Origin: Nanobdellota archaeon
GTDB taxonomy: Archaea > Nanobdellota > Nanobdellia > Pacearchaeales > GW2011-AR1
Reading direction: 5' to 3'
Assembly (NCBI GenBank): GCA_018816625.1
Contig: JAHIVR010000076.1
Location: 1 to 15,121 of the forward strand
DNA length: 15,121 bases
Below, one piece after another: positions 1 through 7,125 of this stretch (positions within the stretch are counted from its first letter, which is position 1; the number at the start of each line of letters is the position of its first letter). The position numbers and the translations under genes are program-made. Under the pieces are notes generated by a model, which saw only the letters and a program-made list of their open reading frames with translations, searched no databases and was not told the origin of the DNA.

Positions 1-42
1 AAATCTTGTAACTTTTCCTTTTTAATAATTGTTGTGATTAGA

Positions 43-52
43 TTTATAAATA
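43..52 (+). promoter_or_regulatory. TATA-like box for the first small membrane gene
   Basis: TTTATAAATA is a good archaeal TATA box. It lies about 80 nt before the ATG at 127, so the transcript should start near 70-75 and carry a leader of roughly 55 nt. Most other genes in the window have the box only 25-29 nt from the ATG, so this leader is unusual. It contains the hairpin at 87-110. Assignment is by eye. Confidence 0.5.
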
Positions 53-86
53 GGATTCACTTGTTTTAAGTAATTAAATTTAAAAA

Positions 87-121
87 AGATTGTCTAAGCG
101 TGGTCAATCTAAAGAGGAGAT
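87..121 (+). promoter_or_regulatory. Leader hairpin (CYAAGCGUGG loop) followed by Shine-Dalgarno
   Basis: AGATTG (87-92) pairs perfectly with CAATCT (105-110) around a 12-nt loop, TCTAAGCGTGGT. Within the loop, C94-G103 and U95-G102 can pair, leaving a U-U mismatch and an AAGCGU hexaloop. The strong ribosome binding site GAGGAG (114-119) follows four nt after the stem, eight nt before the ATG at 127. The same architecture recurs at 12552-12575 with a different stem sequence that still pairs, which points to a conserved RNA structure. The position next to the ribosome binding site suggests translational control. No known riboswitch class is recognised. Confidence 0.55.
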
Positions 122-126
122 AAAAG

Positions 127-324
127 ATGTGTTGGTGTAAATGGTGGGGAATTCTTTTGTTGGCGGTGATTGTAGTATTTGATTTGGTAGAGGTTGCTGC
201 ATCCAAGTGGTTGATTTTTGGAGCTGCAATAATTTTGCTGATTCATGCACTATTCTGTCATAAGTGTTTTTGTGAAGCTAAGCCAAAAATGAAACCTCAA
301 TCTAAAAAACGTAAAAAGAAATAA
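127..324 (+). CDS. Small Cys-rich two-helix membrane protein
   Basis: This 65-residue protein has two hydrophobic segments (about residues 8-24 and 28-45) with a short connection, then a basic tail rich in Lys. Cysteines lie at both ends: C2 and C4 before helix 1, and C44, C47 and C49 (CxxCxC) after helix 2. In a helical hairpin both clusters would sit on the same membrane face, with the basic tail suggesting the cytoplasm, and could bind a metal together. The start is fixed by GAGGAG eight nt upstream. Function is unknown. Small membrane proteins of this general look are common in DPANN genomes, but I recognise no family. The gene converges on the methyltransferase, with only nine nt between stops. 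Confidence 0.7.
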   Translation: MCWCKWWGILLLAVIVVFDLVEVAASKWLIFGAAIILLIHALFCHKCFCEAKPKMKPQSKKRKKK

Positions 325-333
325 ATTTATTTT

Positions 334-981
334 TTATTTAATTTTTGTCAGATTACATAAGTAAGCCATTCTGCCCTTTTTTATATTGTTAATTTTGAGC
401 TTGGCTTTTTTGAATATTGATTCTAATTGTTCTTTTGTAAATTGTTCAGATATATTATCTCCTAAACTTTCATCAAAAATTACTGTTCCATTGTCTTTTA
501 TTTCTTTTATAGGGGCATTTAATTCACTATAAATTTTGAGTCTCTCTGGAAGTGCATATTCAGAGAATACACTTATAATTATTGATCCATTATCTTTTAG
601 AACTCTTTTCATTTCTTTGAGTATCTTATACTTTTTCTGTGCAAAATTTGCAAAAGTTGTCATACATATAACAAAATCAAATGTTTTATTCTCAAATGGC
701 AGATTTTCTGCTTTTGCTTGAATTATTTTTATCTCTGGATTATTTTTAAAGTTATTTTTTGCATCATTAACAGCTTTTTCATCATGGTCAATTCCAGTTA
801 TATTTTTTGTTATATGGGTTATATCATTTAGTGTTCTTCCTTCCCCACAACCTACTTCTAAAACTTTACAATCTCTTGTTAAATATTTTTCTAGATATTC
901 TTTTTCCTCTTTGAACCATCTTTTATATGCGTCAGGTATTTTTTCTAAAACCCCTTTCCAAAAATCTATGTTTTTTTTCAT
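334..981 (-). CDS. Class I SAM-dependent methyltransferase
   Basis: A 215-aa protein with the Rossmann methyltransferase core. Motif I is VLEVGCGEGRT (about residues 40-51), followed by the acidic ribose-binding region ITGIDHDEKAV (about 61-71). Next come AENLPFENKTFDFVIC (about 91-106) and the post-I helix/strand KEMKRVLKDNGSIIIS (about 122-137). This is the pattern of UbiE/Methyltransf_11-type small-molecule methyltransferases; the methyl acceptor cannot be told. Its ATG overlaps the topA stop codon (ATGA), so it is translationally coupled to topA on the minus strand. The pairing need not be functional. Length is typical for the family. Confidence 0.85.
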   Translation of the reverse strand: MKKNIDFWKGVLEKIPDAYKRWFKEEKEYLEKYLTRDCKVLEVGCGEGRTLNDITHITKNITGIDHDEKAVNDAKNNFKNNPEIKIIQAKAENLPFENKTFDFVICMTTFANFAQKKYKILKEMKRVLKDNGSIIISVFSEYALPERLKIYSELNAPIKEIKDNGTVIFDESLGDNISEQFTKEQLESIFKKAKLKINNIKKGRMAYLCNLTKIK

Positions 982-3290
982 TTGTTTTCTTCCTCTTTCT
1001 TTTTTCTGTATTCTTCTATTCTCTCCTTGTTAGTTTCACATTCTGGGTTGAAACAAAAAATCCAGGGGCGTTTGGCCTTTTTTATGGACCTTAGCATAGG
1101 ATAATTACAGGATTCACATATTTTTTCTGTTTTTTTTATTAAAGAATCTGGTGGAAGACTAAAAGTTGTTTTGCAATTTGGATATGCATTGCATGCTATG
1201 AAAGAGCGTCTTGTTTTTCTTGAGTAGGTTATTGCTAAATCTCCGGTTTTACAAACCGGGCACTGGATAATTTTATTTTGTTCTTTTTGTTGTTCTCTTA
1301 ATTGTTCATTGGCCTGAAGGAGTTCTTGCCCTATTTCTTTTTCATGTGTTTCAAAATCTCTTGCGATAAGGGTTATTGTTTTTTTTGCTTTTTCAATTAT
1401 TTTATCTTCCTTTGCCTTTAAATCTCCTTTTGCTTGTTGAATGGCTTCCATAGAGTCTTCAAAAGAACGTGTTAACCTTTCATCTATTATTATTGAAGAG
1501 TGTTTTTTAAGAGTGTTTATTAGAGATATCCCGAGGGGTGTCGCAGTAATGCTCTTTCCTTCTACATATCCCCTGTCGTAAAGAGTTTCAAGTATGTTTG
1601 CTCTTGTGGCTTTTGTTCCTAGGTTTCTTTTTTCAAGTTCAGATATTATTGATGCGGGAGAGTATCTATTTGGAGGCTGTGTTTCTTTTTCCTCTGTTTT
1701 CACATTAATTATTTTTACTGGTCCTTCTATGTCTGGGATGTGGGTTTCTTTTAGTTTTGAGGGATAGACCTCCATCCAGGCTTTTTTTGATATCTCTGAG
1801 CCTAGTGCAGAAAATTTAAGATCATCTATTTCTGCTGTGACTTTCTTTTTGTCTATGATTGCATCTTCACAGAAAAGAGAGAGGAATCTTTTTGCAATTA
1901 AGTCGTATATTCTTTCATCATCTCCAGAGAGTATTTGGAATGTTCCGGTGGGATGTATTGAGGGGTGTGCTGGATCTGATTTTTTTCCTTCTACAGGAGT
2001 GTTTCTTTTTATTAATTTTTGAGCGTTGTATTTTGAAGCAACTTTTTTTAGGATGTCTTTATATGCAATTGAAGCTGGGAGTTTTTGGGAAGATGTACGC
2101 GGGTAGGAGATTAGCCCTGCAAGATAAAGAGATTGGGCAATTTGAAGTGTTCTTGAAGGGACTAGTCCGTAGAACTTGTAAGCTTCTGTTTGGAGGGTTG
2201 TTAGGTTGAATGGGGGGTTTGGTGGAAGAATCTCTTGTTTTTTTATTGTTGATGCCTGTGCGATTTTTCCTTTTAAATCTTTAAATTTATCAAGTTCTTT
2301 TTTATTGAATAGGTCTTTGGTGTGTTTTAATTCTAAAACATGATCGTTCTTTACTGTAATAAAAACCTGCCAGTAGGGGGTTGGTTTAAAGACTTGTATT
2401 TGTTTTTCTTTTTCTACCACAAGATTAAGTGCTGGGCCTTGCACCCTTCCAATAGACATTATCTTGAATTTTCCTGTTGATTTTATTGCATTCATAAGTG
2501 CCCTCGAGAGATTTATCCCATAAAACCAGTCTAAGTAGTGACGAGTTTCTCCTGCTATTGCGTGTCCCCAGTTTATGTTGGGAGTTTTTTCTTCATAGGC
2601 TTTATTTAGTTCTGCGTTTGTAAGAGTTGAAAACTTCATCCTATTTGCGTCTTTTTGCCCGGCTATGAATCTTACAACATTTAATCCTATCACTTCTCCT
2701 TCTATGTCGTAATCTGTTGCTACTGTAATTGAACCAGCCTTTTTTGCTAGGGCTAATAGAACGTCGTAGTATTTCTTTGTGAAGTCACTTTTTCTTACAA
2801 GGTAATTTGGATTCCAAGAGATATCAAATATCGGAATATTTGAACCCGGGTTTTTTTGATGTAATGTGAATAAATGGCCAACTGCACACCCAACAACTAA
2901 TTCTCTTCCCTCTCTATTTACTCTATAGTACGCAACACCTTTTTCAACCTTTTTTGAGGAGTTCCCAAGGGCTTCTGCAATCTTTTGTGCGGCTTGGGGT
3001 TTTTCTGTAATTATGAGTTCGTATCCACCCTCTTTTAAAGAGATTGTTGATGGTTTGAAGGGGGTTATTGGAGTTTTTGATTTTCTTGGAAATTTAGATT
3101 TTTTGAAAGGTGTTTTTTTGAAAACTCCTTTTTTATATTGTCTTCTTTTTTTAATTCCAGCAATTTGAGTTTCTTGATTGGTTCTTGGGCTTTTGTAAAC
3201 TTTTTCTATCGTTCTTTTTGCTCCTGAAACATCTGGAAGAAAACCTTCTACTATTCTTTCCTCCTTTGTTTTTATTTTCTTCTTTGGCAT
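978..3290 (-). CDS. topA: DNA topoisomerase I (type IA), archaeal
   Basis: A 770-aa type IA topoisomerase that relaxes negatively supercoiled DNA through a 5'-phosphotyrosine intermediate. The TOPRIM domain begins near residue 90, with E96 in ITEKPQAA and the metal-binding acidic set D193, D195 and E197 in ATDYDIEGE. SIGRVQGP is at about 279-286 and the active-site tyrosine is Y396 in LISYPRTS. Two C-terminal four-cysteine zinc fingers use C677/C680/C700/C706 and C725/C728/C746/C751. An oddity is the Lys/Arg-rich, probably disordered N-terminal extension of about 88 residues before TOPRIM; it has no internal Met, and the TATA-like box at 3311-3320 fits the M1 start. No helicase domain is present, so this is not reverse gyrase. 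The methyltransferase gene overlaps its stop codon. Confidence 0.95.
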   Translation of the reverse strand: MPKKKIKTKEERIVEGFLPDVSGAKRTIEKVYKSPRTNQETQIAGIKKRRQYKKGVFKKTPFKKSKFPRKSKTPITPFKPSTISLKEGGYELIITEKPQAAQKIAEALGNSSKKVEKGVAYYRVNREGRELVVGCAVGHLFTLHQKNPGSNIPIFDISWNPNYLVRKSDFTKKYYDVLLALAKKAGSITVATDYDIEGEVIGLNVVRFIAGQKDANRMKFSTLTNAELNKAYEEKTPNINWGHAIAGETRHYLDWFYGINLSRALMNAIKSTGKFKIMSIGRVQGPALNLVVEKEKQIQVFKPTPYWQVFITVKNDHVLELKHTKDLFNKKELDKFKDLKGKIAQASTIKKQEILPPNPPFNLTTLQTEAYKFYGLVPSRTLQIAQSLYLAGLISYPRTSSQKLPASIAYKDILKKVASKYNAQKLIKRNTPVEGKKSDPAHPSIHPTGTFQILSGDDERIYDLIAKRFLSLFCEDAIIDKKKVTAEIDDLKFSALGSEISKKAWMEVYPSKLKETHIPDIEGPVKIINVKTEEKETQPPNRYSPASIISELEKRNLGTKATRANILETLYDRGYVEGKSITATPLGISLINTLKKHSSIIIDERLTRSFEDSMEAIQQAKGDLKAKEDKIIEKAKKTITLIARDFETHEKEIGQELLQANEQLREQQKEQNKIIQCPVCKTGDLAITYSRKTRRSFIACNAYPNCKTTFSLPPDSLIKKTEKICESCNYPMLRSIKKAKRPWIFCFNPECETNKERIEEYRKKKEEENK

Positions 3291-3310
3291 TGGTTTTTGA
3301 ATTCAAGATG

Positions 3311-3320
3311 CATTTTTAAG
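3311..3320 (-). promoter_or_regulatory. TATA-like box for topA
   Basis: On the minus strand this reads CTTAAAAATG, centred about 26 nt before the topA ATG at 3290. That spacing fits a leaderless transcript and means topA may be transcribed independently of the upstream regulator gene, whose stop codon lies at 3326. Confidence 0.4.
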
Positions 3321-3325
3321 TTTTG

Positions 3326-4165
3326 TTATTTGAATATCTTGTTTATTTCTTCAAGTCTTTTCTCTGCGCCTATGGAATTATTGAATATTTTATTAAAGAT
3401 ATTACATAACCATTCTGCCCAGTTTTTATCTTTCATTGTATAAAAGATAAATAATTTTTTATCTAATTCTTTTATTCTTCCTGTTGGTTCCTTTATCTCT
3501 TTTATCCTTATTATTTTTTTATCTATCACGAATGCCCGGAGGGGGTGTTCATGGTGTCTTATTTCTATAGCATTTTTTCCTAGTTTATGGTTTAGAGATA
3601 AGAGTTTTTTTATATTGTCTTGTCCCACTATATCAACACAACATAATACCTTCATTCTAACCCCTTTTTTTATCAGTTCTTCTATTTCATTGAAAATATT
3701 TATTTTTCCTTTTTTTAGGTTGAGATAAGAAAGGTTTCCAGAAAAGGATATTAATTCTTTTTTTGTTTGTCTTAGGATATTTACAAGATCTTCTAGGTTT
3801 GTTATTTCTTCTATTGATTGTTCTTCCATCCTTGCTGTTTTATTTTTGTCTGCTACGTGTTGGAACAAATCAAATGCTGAGAATTCTTCTTTTCTTCTCG
3901 CAGTAAGTATTTGTTTTTCTAGATATTCTTGGAATATGTTTGATGAGCGATTTTCTATCGAGGCCCAAAAAACTACTTTTAAAGCCCCTCGTGTGCCTTC
4001 TCTGAAGGTTCTGGTTGAGATTGTTCCAAAGTTTTCTTCAATATACTTGAGGTATCTGTCTGCAGTTCTCCAATTTTTCTTTAGATATTGGGCAATTTCT
4101 TGTATGCTTCTTGGTTTTTCATATACAAAATTTTCTATTTTTTTTATTGTTTCGTTGTTTAACAT
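3326..4165 (-). CDS. Winged-helix regulator with PLD-like (TrmB-type) effector domain
   Basis: A 279-aa protein. Residues 1-60 form a helix-turn-helix/winged-helix module: the segment IEEIAQ-like helix SIQEIAQYLKKNWRTADRYL reads as a recognition unit. From about residue 115 it resembles the phospholipase D-like domain found in archaeal TrmB-type and related regulators: LVNILRQTKKELISFSG, then EIEELIKKGVRMKVLC, then EIRHHEHPLRAFVIDKKIIR. The HKD catalytic motif of true PLD enzymes is not evident, so ligand sensing rather than catalysis is likely. The gene lies upstream of topA on the same strand and is divergent from the AAA_28 gene; the palindrome at 4211-4225 between them is a candidate operator for autoregulation. 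The ligand is unknown. Confidence 0.7.
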   Translation of the reverse strand: MLNNETIKKIENFVYEKPRSIQEIAQYLKKNWRTADRYLKYIEENFGTISTRTFREGTRGALKVVFWASIENRSSNIFQEYLEKQILTARRKEEFSAFDLFQHVADKNKTARMEEQSIEEITNLEDLVNILRQTKKELISFSGNLSYLNLKKGKINIFNEIEELIKKGVRMKVLCCVDIVGQDNIKKLLSLNHKLGKNAIEIRHHEHPLRAFVIDKKIIRIKEIKEPTGRIKELDKKLFIFYTMKDKNWAEWLCNIFNKIFNNSIGAEKRLEEINKIFK

Positions 4166-4185
4166 GGTATTTTAAAGAATTGAGA

Positions 4186-4195
4186 GTATTTAATT
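4186..4195 (-). promoter_or_regulatory. TATA-like box for the winged-helix regulator
   Basis: The minus strand reads AATTAAATAC, about 25 nt before the ATG at 4165. The spacing fits leaderless transcription. It lies in a 97-bp divergent intergenic region shared with the AAA_28 gene. Confidence 0.4.
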
Positions 4196-4210
4196 GTTAT
4201 GCAACACTAT

Positions 4211-4225
4211 TGACAAAAATTGTCA
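4211..4225. promoter_or_regulatory. Palindrome TGACAA-AAA-TTGTCA, candidate operator
   Basis: A perfect 6-bp inverted repeat with a 3-bp spacer lies in the divergent intergenic region, just upstream of the TATA-like box of the plus-strand gene and downstream of that of the minus-strand regulator. A dimeric HTH protein could bind here and control both genes; the adjacent winged-helix regulator is the obvious candidate. This is inferred from position and symmetry only. Confidence 0.45.
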
Positions 4226-4230
4226 TGAAA

Positions 4231-4240
4231 AGTATATCTC
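4231..4240 (+). promoter_or_regulatory. TATA-like box for the AAA_28 NTPase operon
   Basis: AGTATATCTC is centred about 28 nt before the ATG at 4263. This supports the internal Met at 4263, rather than the farther upstream TTG-type start at 4194, as the true start of a leaderless mRNA. Confidence 0.4.
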
Positions 4241-4262
4241 TAGTACAACTCTTTGTAAAAAC

Positions 4263-4802
4263 ATGAGGAGATACGCTTTGATAGGCGGACCGTGTTGCGG
4301 TAAATCTAGTGTTATAAGGGAGGCCGAAAGGAGGGGAATTTTAGTTGTTCCAGAAGTTGCAAGAAGAGTTATTTCTAAGTGGGGGGGTTATCCAACCGAA
4401 CGTACTGATATAGAAAAGATTCAGAGAGAAATTTTTTTCTCACAAATCTCTGAGGAAGAGAAGATTAAAGCTGGGGAGGTTGCACTCTTGGATAGAGGTG
4501 CTATTGATGTTTTAGCTTATTCAAAGATCCAATTTGGAGGGATCCCTTTTGATTATTCTGCCTGCAATCTAGGGGGAAGATATGCTGGGGTTTTTCTTTT
4601 AGAAAGAGCCCCTTATGAGGATGATGGTTTAAGAATTGAAGGTGGAGAAGAAGGGGCTAGGATTATGCATGATAGAGTTGTAGAGATGTACGAGGGTTTC
4701 GGTTATAAGTTGAAGAAAATACCTCTTATTAAAGATTTTAGTGTGGCACCTGGCAAAAGGCTTGATATGATCTTAAAGGAGGTGGAAAAATGGCCTGCAT
4801 AG
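4263..4802 (+). CDS. AAA_28-family P-loop NTPase (TTD14/NadR-like kinase fold)
   Basis: A 179-aa P-loop protein. Walker A is GGPCCGKSS (residues 8-16, K14), the strand VPEVARRVI follows (about 31-39), and VALLDRGAID (about 76-85) supplies the Walker B-like aspartate. LERAPYEDDGLRIEG and the Arg-rich RIMHDRVVEMY segment resemble the lid and C-terminal helices of AAA_28 proteins. These resemble small-molecule or nucleotide kinases; in animals, as I recall, the domain is fused to a CYTH domain in TTD14. Here a CYTH gene lies two genes downstream. The open frame extends upstream to 4194, but the TATA spacing favours 4263. The radical SAM start overlaps its end by 13 nt. The substrate is unknown. 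Confidence 0.75.
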   Translation: MRRYALIGGPCCGKSSVIREAERRGILVVPEVARRVISKWGGYPTERTDIEKIQREIFFSQISEEEKIKAGEVALLDRGAIDVLAYSKIQFGGIPFDYSACNLGGRYAGVFLLERAPYEDDGLRIEGGEEGARIMHDRVVEMYEGFGYKLKKIPLIKDFSVAPGKRLDMILKEVEKWPA

Positions 4803-5598
4803 AGAAGATATATAGTGTTTCCGCGTTGATGGGGAATGGCGCGTGCAATGCTCATTGTGATTTTTGTGCTGGAAAAATTCATAGGAGATATTCTCCAAAA
4901 AAAGATGGTGATTTGGATGAAGAATTAGTTAAGAAAACTTTAACGGATTGCTATTATGCTGGGGCTAGATCTCTCTCTTTAACGAGTAGTGGGGAGCCAA
5001 CCTTGTCTCCAGTTTCGGTTTCAAGGGTTTTGGAAATTGTTCATGATTTATCTTTTAGGGGTTTAGATTTTCCCAAGATTAATCTTTATTCTAATGGAAT
5101 AAGGATAGGTCAGGATGAAGAATTTTGTCAGACTTATCTTGGTTTATGGAAAAGGCTTGGATTAACCAGTGTTTATATTACGGTTCATGATCTTGATGAG
5201 AGGAGAAATGCAGAAATCTATAGGATTAATAAATATCCTAGTTTACAAACGGTTTTTGATAATATCCATGGTGCAGATCTTTCTGTTAGATCAAATATTG
5301 TTTTGAGTAAAAAGAATATCGGAGATTTTAAAAGATTTAAAGAGATGGTGGAAGGGCTTTTTGATCTTGGGAGTGATTTTATTTCTGCTTGGCCCATTAG
5401 GGATGATAATGATGAGGTTAATCTAGATCTTGCTCCAAATAAAGAGGAGCTAACAAGAATGGGGGGTTTATAGAAAAGCATAAATATGGAAATAGGATTC
5501 GATTATTAATGGAAGATAGTCGGTTGTTGTATAAGGAAAGTAAAAAACTAACTTTATTTCCTGATGGGACTCTGTCAAATAAATGGTGTAATCATTAA
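4790..5598 (+). CDS. Radical SAM protein, split by a -1 frameshift
   Basis: C19, C23 and C26 form the CX3CX2C cluster that binds the SAM-cleaving [4Fe-4S] cluster. SLTSSGEPTLSP (about 63-74) is the GE-type SAM-contact motif, and INLYSNG and VYITVHD follow as barrel strands. The reading frame stops at 5473 (227 aa), but the -1 frame runs without stops from there to TAA at 5596-5598. It encodes a further 43 residues ending LTLFPDGTLSNKWCNH, which look like a natural C-terminus, and that stop abuts the ATG of the next gene. The switch lies in G GGG GGT (5461-5467). The intact protein would be 269 aa. The start has a strong Shine-Dalgarno (GGAGGTG, 4778-4784). The reaction is unknown. The shift could be programmed, a mutation or a sequencing error. 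Confidence 0.8.
5461..5467 (+). other. G GGG GGT slippery-type frameshift site
   Basis: In the zero frame the codons are ATG GGG GGT TTA TAG. The heptamer G GGG GGT has the X XXY YYZ form used by -1 programmed frameshift sites, and the stop follows two codons later. One extra G in this 6-G run would also restore the frame, so a homopolymer error is an equally good explanation. No clear downstream pseudoknot was identified by eye. Confidence 0.5.
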
Positions 5599-6084
5599 AT
5601 GAACATAGAGGTAGAGGCTAAAATAAAATTGAGTAAGGAAGAGTTTGATAGACTATCGGATTTATTGGGAGAGCCTGACTTTGTTAACCAAAAAAACTTC
5701 ATATATAACTTACCTGTGGGCATGGTAAGAATAAGGGAGATAGAAGGGAAGAGGATAGTAACTTATAAAGGAGACATTGAGGGAGAGAAATTTAAGTCTC
5801 TTGAGGAGGTTGAATTTGAAACCTATTCCGATTTAGAAAAGATTAGAAGGTTTTTTAATGTCCTAGGGTTTAAAGAGACTCTTGTTTATGAAAAGAAAAG
5901 AGCTGACTTTAATTTTGAAAATTGTGTGGTTTCTATGGATATTTTGGGGGAGGATTATTATGTTGAAATTGAAGGGAAGGAAGAAGATATAAAGAGATGT
6001 TTGGAGAGGTTAGAATTGGAAAATAAAAAGACAGAAATGAGATCTTATCCAGAGATAGTAGAGTCTAAATCTCAAAAATCTTAG
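5599..6084 (+). CDS. CYTH-domain (triphosphate tunnel) protein
   Basis: A 161-aa protein with the N-terminal ExExK signature as EVEAK (E4, E6, K8). Alternating basic and acidic strands follow, as in triphosphate tunnel metalloenzymes: MVRIRE (about 40-45), KRIVTYKG, EVEFE, and later YEKKRADF and YVEIEG. CYTH enzymes bind a triphosphate and divalent metal inside a beta tunnel; members are class IV adenylate cyclases, thiamine triphosphatases and polyphosphatases. Which substrate applies is not visible. The ATG directly follows the TAA of the radical SAM reading frame, so the two are probably coupled. The last 20 bp overlap the convergent metallophosphoesterase gene. Confidence 0.85.
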   Translation: MNIEVEAKIKLSKEEFDRLSDLLGEPDFVNQKNFIYNLPVGMVRIREIEGKRIVTYKGDIEGEKFKSLEEVEFETYSDLEKIRRFFNVLGFKETLVYEKKRADFNFENCVVSMDILGEDYYVEIEGKEEDIKRCLERLELENKKTEMRSYPEIVESKSQKS

Positions 6085-6721
6085 CTTTTCTAGAAACATT
6101 GATTACTTTTGTTTTTCCCATGTGTTCTTCAAGACCGGCAGCAGTGTGTATGTGGGAGGAGATTGCAAAATCTGGTTGGAATTTGTCTATGGCTTTTCTT
6201 ACTGCCTCTGAACCTTCCCATCCTGTGAACTCTGATTTAGATCCTCTTGGGTGTATGTGGGTTACCATTACTCTAGCTTTTTTATTTTTTATTTTTCTGT
6301 GGCTTTTATCTAGGAGTTGGAATATCTCTTGATCTGTTATCTGGTGTATTCCCATGTTTGCCGTTCCTGCTCCAAAGAAACCAACATTCCCTCTGACGAA
6401 AGAATAGCCGTGGAGGTGTTTTGAGTACGGGGCGTATACTTCTGAGAGGAATGCGGTGGTTGATACTGCCTCGTGGTTTCCTGGAACTATTAAGACGTCT
6501 TTCTTTATTTTGGCAAAAGGCCCAACAATATCTTTTAGTGATTCTTCCCCCATTGTTAAATCTCCTGCAAGAATCACCACATCAACATGTTCTTTTTTTG
6601 CTCTTTCTGCTAGTTTTTTGACTAATTCTGTGTCTCCGTGAATGTCTCCCACCGCCAAGATTTTAGTCTTTTTACTTAAGCTGGATTTTTTTACAGTTTT
6701 TTGGTTTTTTGGTTTTTTCAT
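6065..6721 (-). CDS. Calcineurin-like metallophosphoesterase
   Basis: A 218-aa protein with the ordered metal-binding motifs of this family: GDIHGD (D26, H28), GDLT (D54), GNHE (N82, H83), THIHP (H155) and SHIHTA (H190, H192, in place of the usual GHxH). Such enzymes use two metals to hydrolyse phosphomono- or diesters; it belongs to the small YfcE/MJ0936-like group by size. The first 19 residues are Lys-rich. Its 3' end overlaps the convergent CYTH gene. Proximity to an NTPase and a CYTH protein may indicate a common phosphate-metabolite theme, but opposite orientation weakens that. The substrate is unknown. Confidence 0.9.
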   Translation of the reverse strand: MKKPKNQKTVKKSSLSKKTKILAVGDIHGDTELVKKLAERAKKEHVDVVILAGDLTMGEESLKDIVGPFAKIKKDVLIVPGNHEAVSTTAFLSEVYAPYSKHLHGYSFVRGNVGFFGAGTANMGIHQITDQEIFQLLDKSHRKIKNKKARVMVTHIHPRGSKSEFTGWEGSEAVRKAIDKFQPDFAISSHIHTAAGLEEHMGKTKVINVSRKAKIFEI

Positions 6722-6743
6722 TACTGATTGATAGATATTTTCA

Positions 6744-6753
6744 TTAATAAATT
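6744..6753 (-). promoter_or_regulatory. TATA-like box for the metallophosphoesterase
   Basis: The minus strand reads AATTTATTAA, centred about 27 nt before the ATG at 6721, consistent with a leaderless mRNA. The 111-bp divergent region 6722-6832 also holds the promoter of the winged-helix gene. Confidence 0.4.
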
Positions 6754-6799
6754 CTGCGGAAGCATATTCTCCAAAACATTTAAAAAGACACTACTATCT

Positions 6800-6809
6800 G
6801 AATATATAC
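6800..6809 (+). promoter_or_regulatory. TATA-like box for the small winged-helix gene
   Basis: GAATATATAC is centred about 28 nt before the ATG at 6833, consistent with a leaderless mRNA. Confidence 0.4.
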
Positions 6810-6832
6810 ATTAAAGTACATACATCTATCAA

Positions 6833-7099
6833 ATGAAAGACAATTTTGACATCTTTTTTAGGAGAAAGCCAGCTTTGATGTTGGTCTCTTTGAAAAAGAA
6901 TATGAGGATGAGGTACGGTAGTATTTTGGCTAAAGAAGTTGACTGCACATATAGCCATGCAGTAAAGATTCTGCAGACTTTGAAGATTTTGAAATTGGTC
7001 GAGTTTGAAAAAAAGGGGCGAATTAAACTGATAAAGTTGACTAAGAAGGGAAGAGAAGTCGCGGATGCAATTGAGAATATCCAAGCATTGATAAGATAA
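6833..7099 (+). CDS. Small winged-helix DNA-binding protein
   Basis: An 88-aa protein that is nearly all one winged-helix domain. The recognition region is ILAKEVDCTYSHAVKILQTL (about 30-49), followed by the wing LVEFEKKGRIKLIKLTKKG (about 55-73) and a final helix REVADAIENIQALI. This is the pattern of MarR-like and other archaeal single-domain transcription factors. There is no effector domain, so it probably acts as a dimer. It is divergent from the metallophosphoesterase and followed by a terminator-like hairpin at 7126-7157. The target is unknown. Confidence 0.8.
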   Translation: MKDNFDIFFRRKPALMLVSLKKNMRMRYGSILAKEVDCTYSHAVKILQTLKILKLVEFEKKGRIKLIKLTKKGREVADAIENIQALIR

Positions 7100-7125
7100 T
7101 TCTACTGTCGCCCCAGAATGAGAAA

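Noticed and set aside
4194..4262. Upstream extension of the AAA_28 NTPase from 4194
   Set aside because: The 23 extra residues are Cys/Thr/Lys-rich, cover the palindrome and TATA-like box, and precede a natural P-loop N-terminus.
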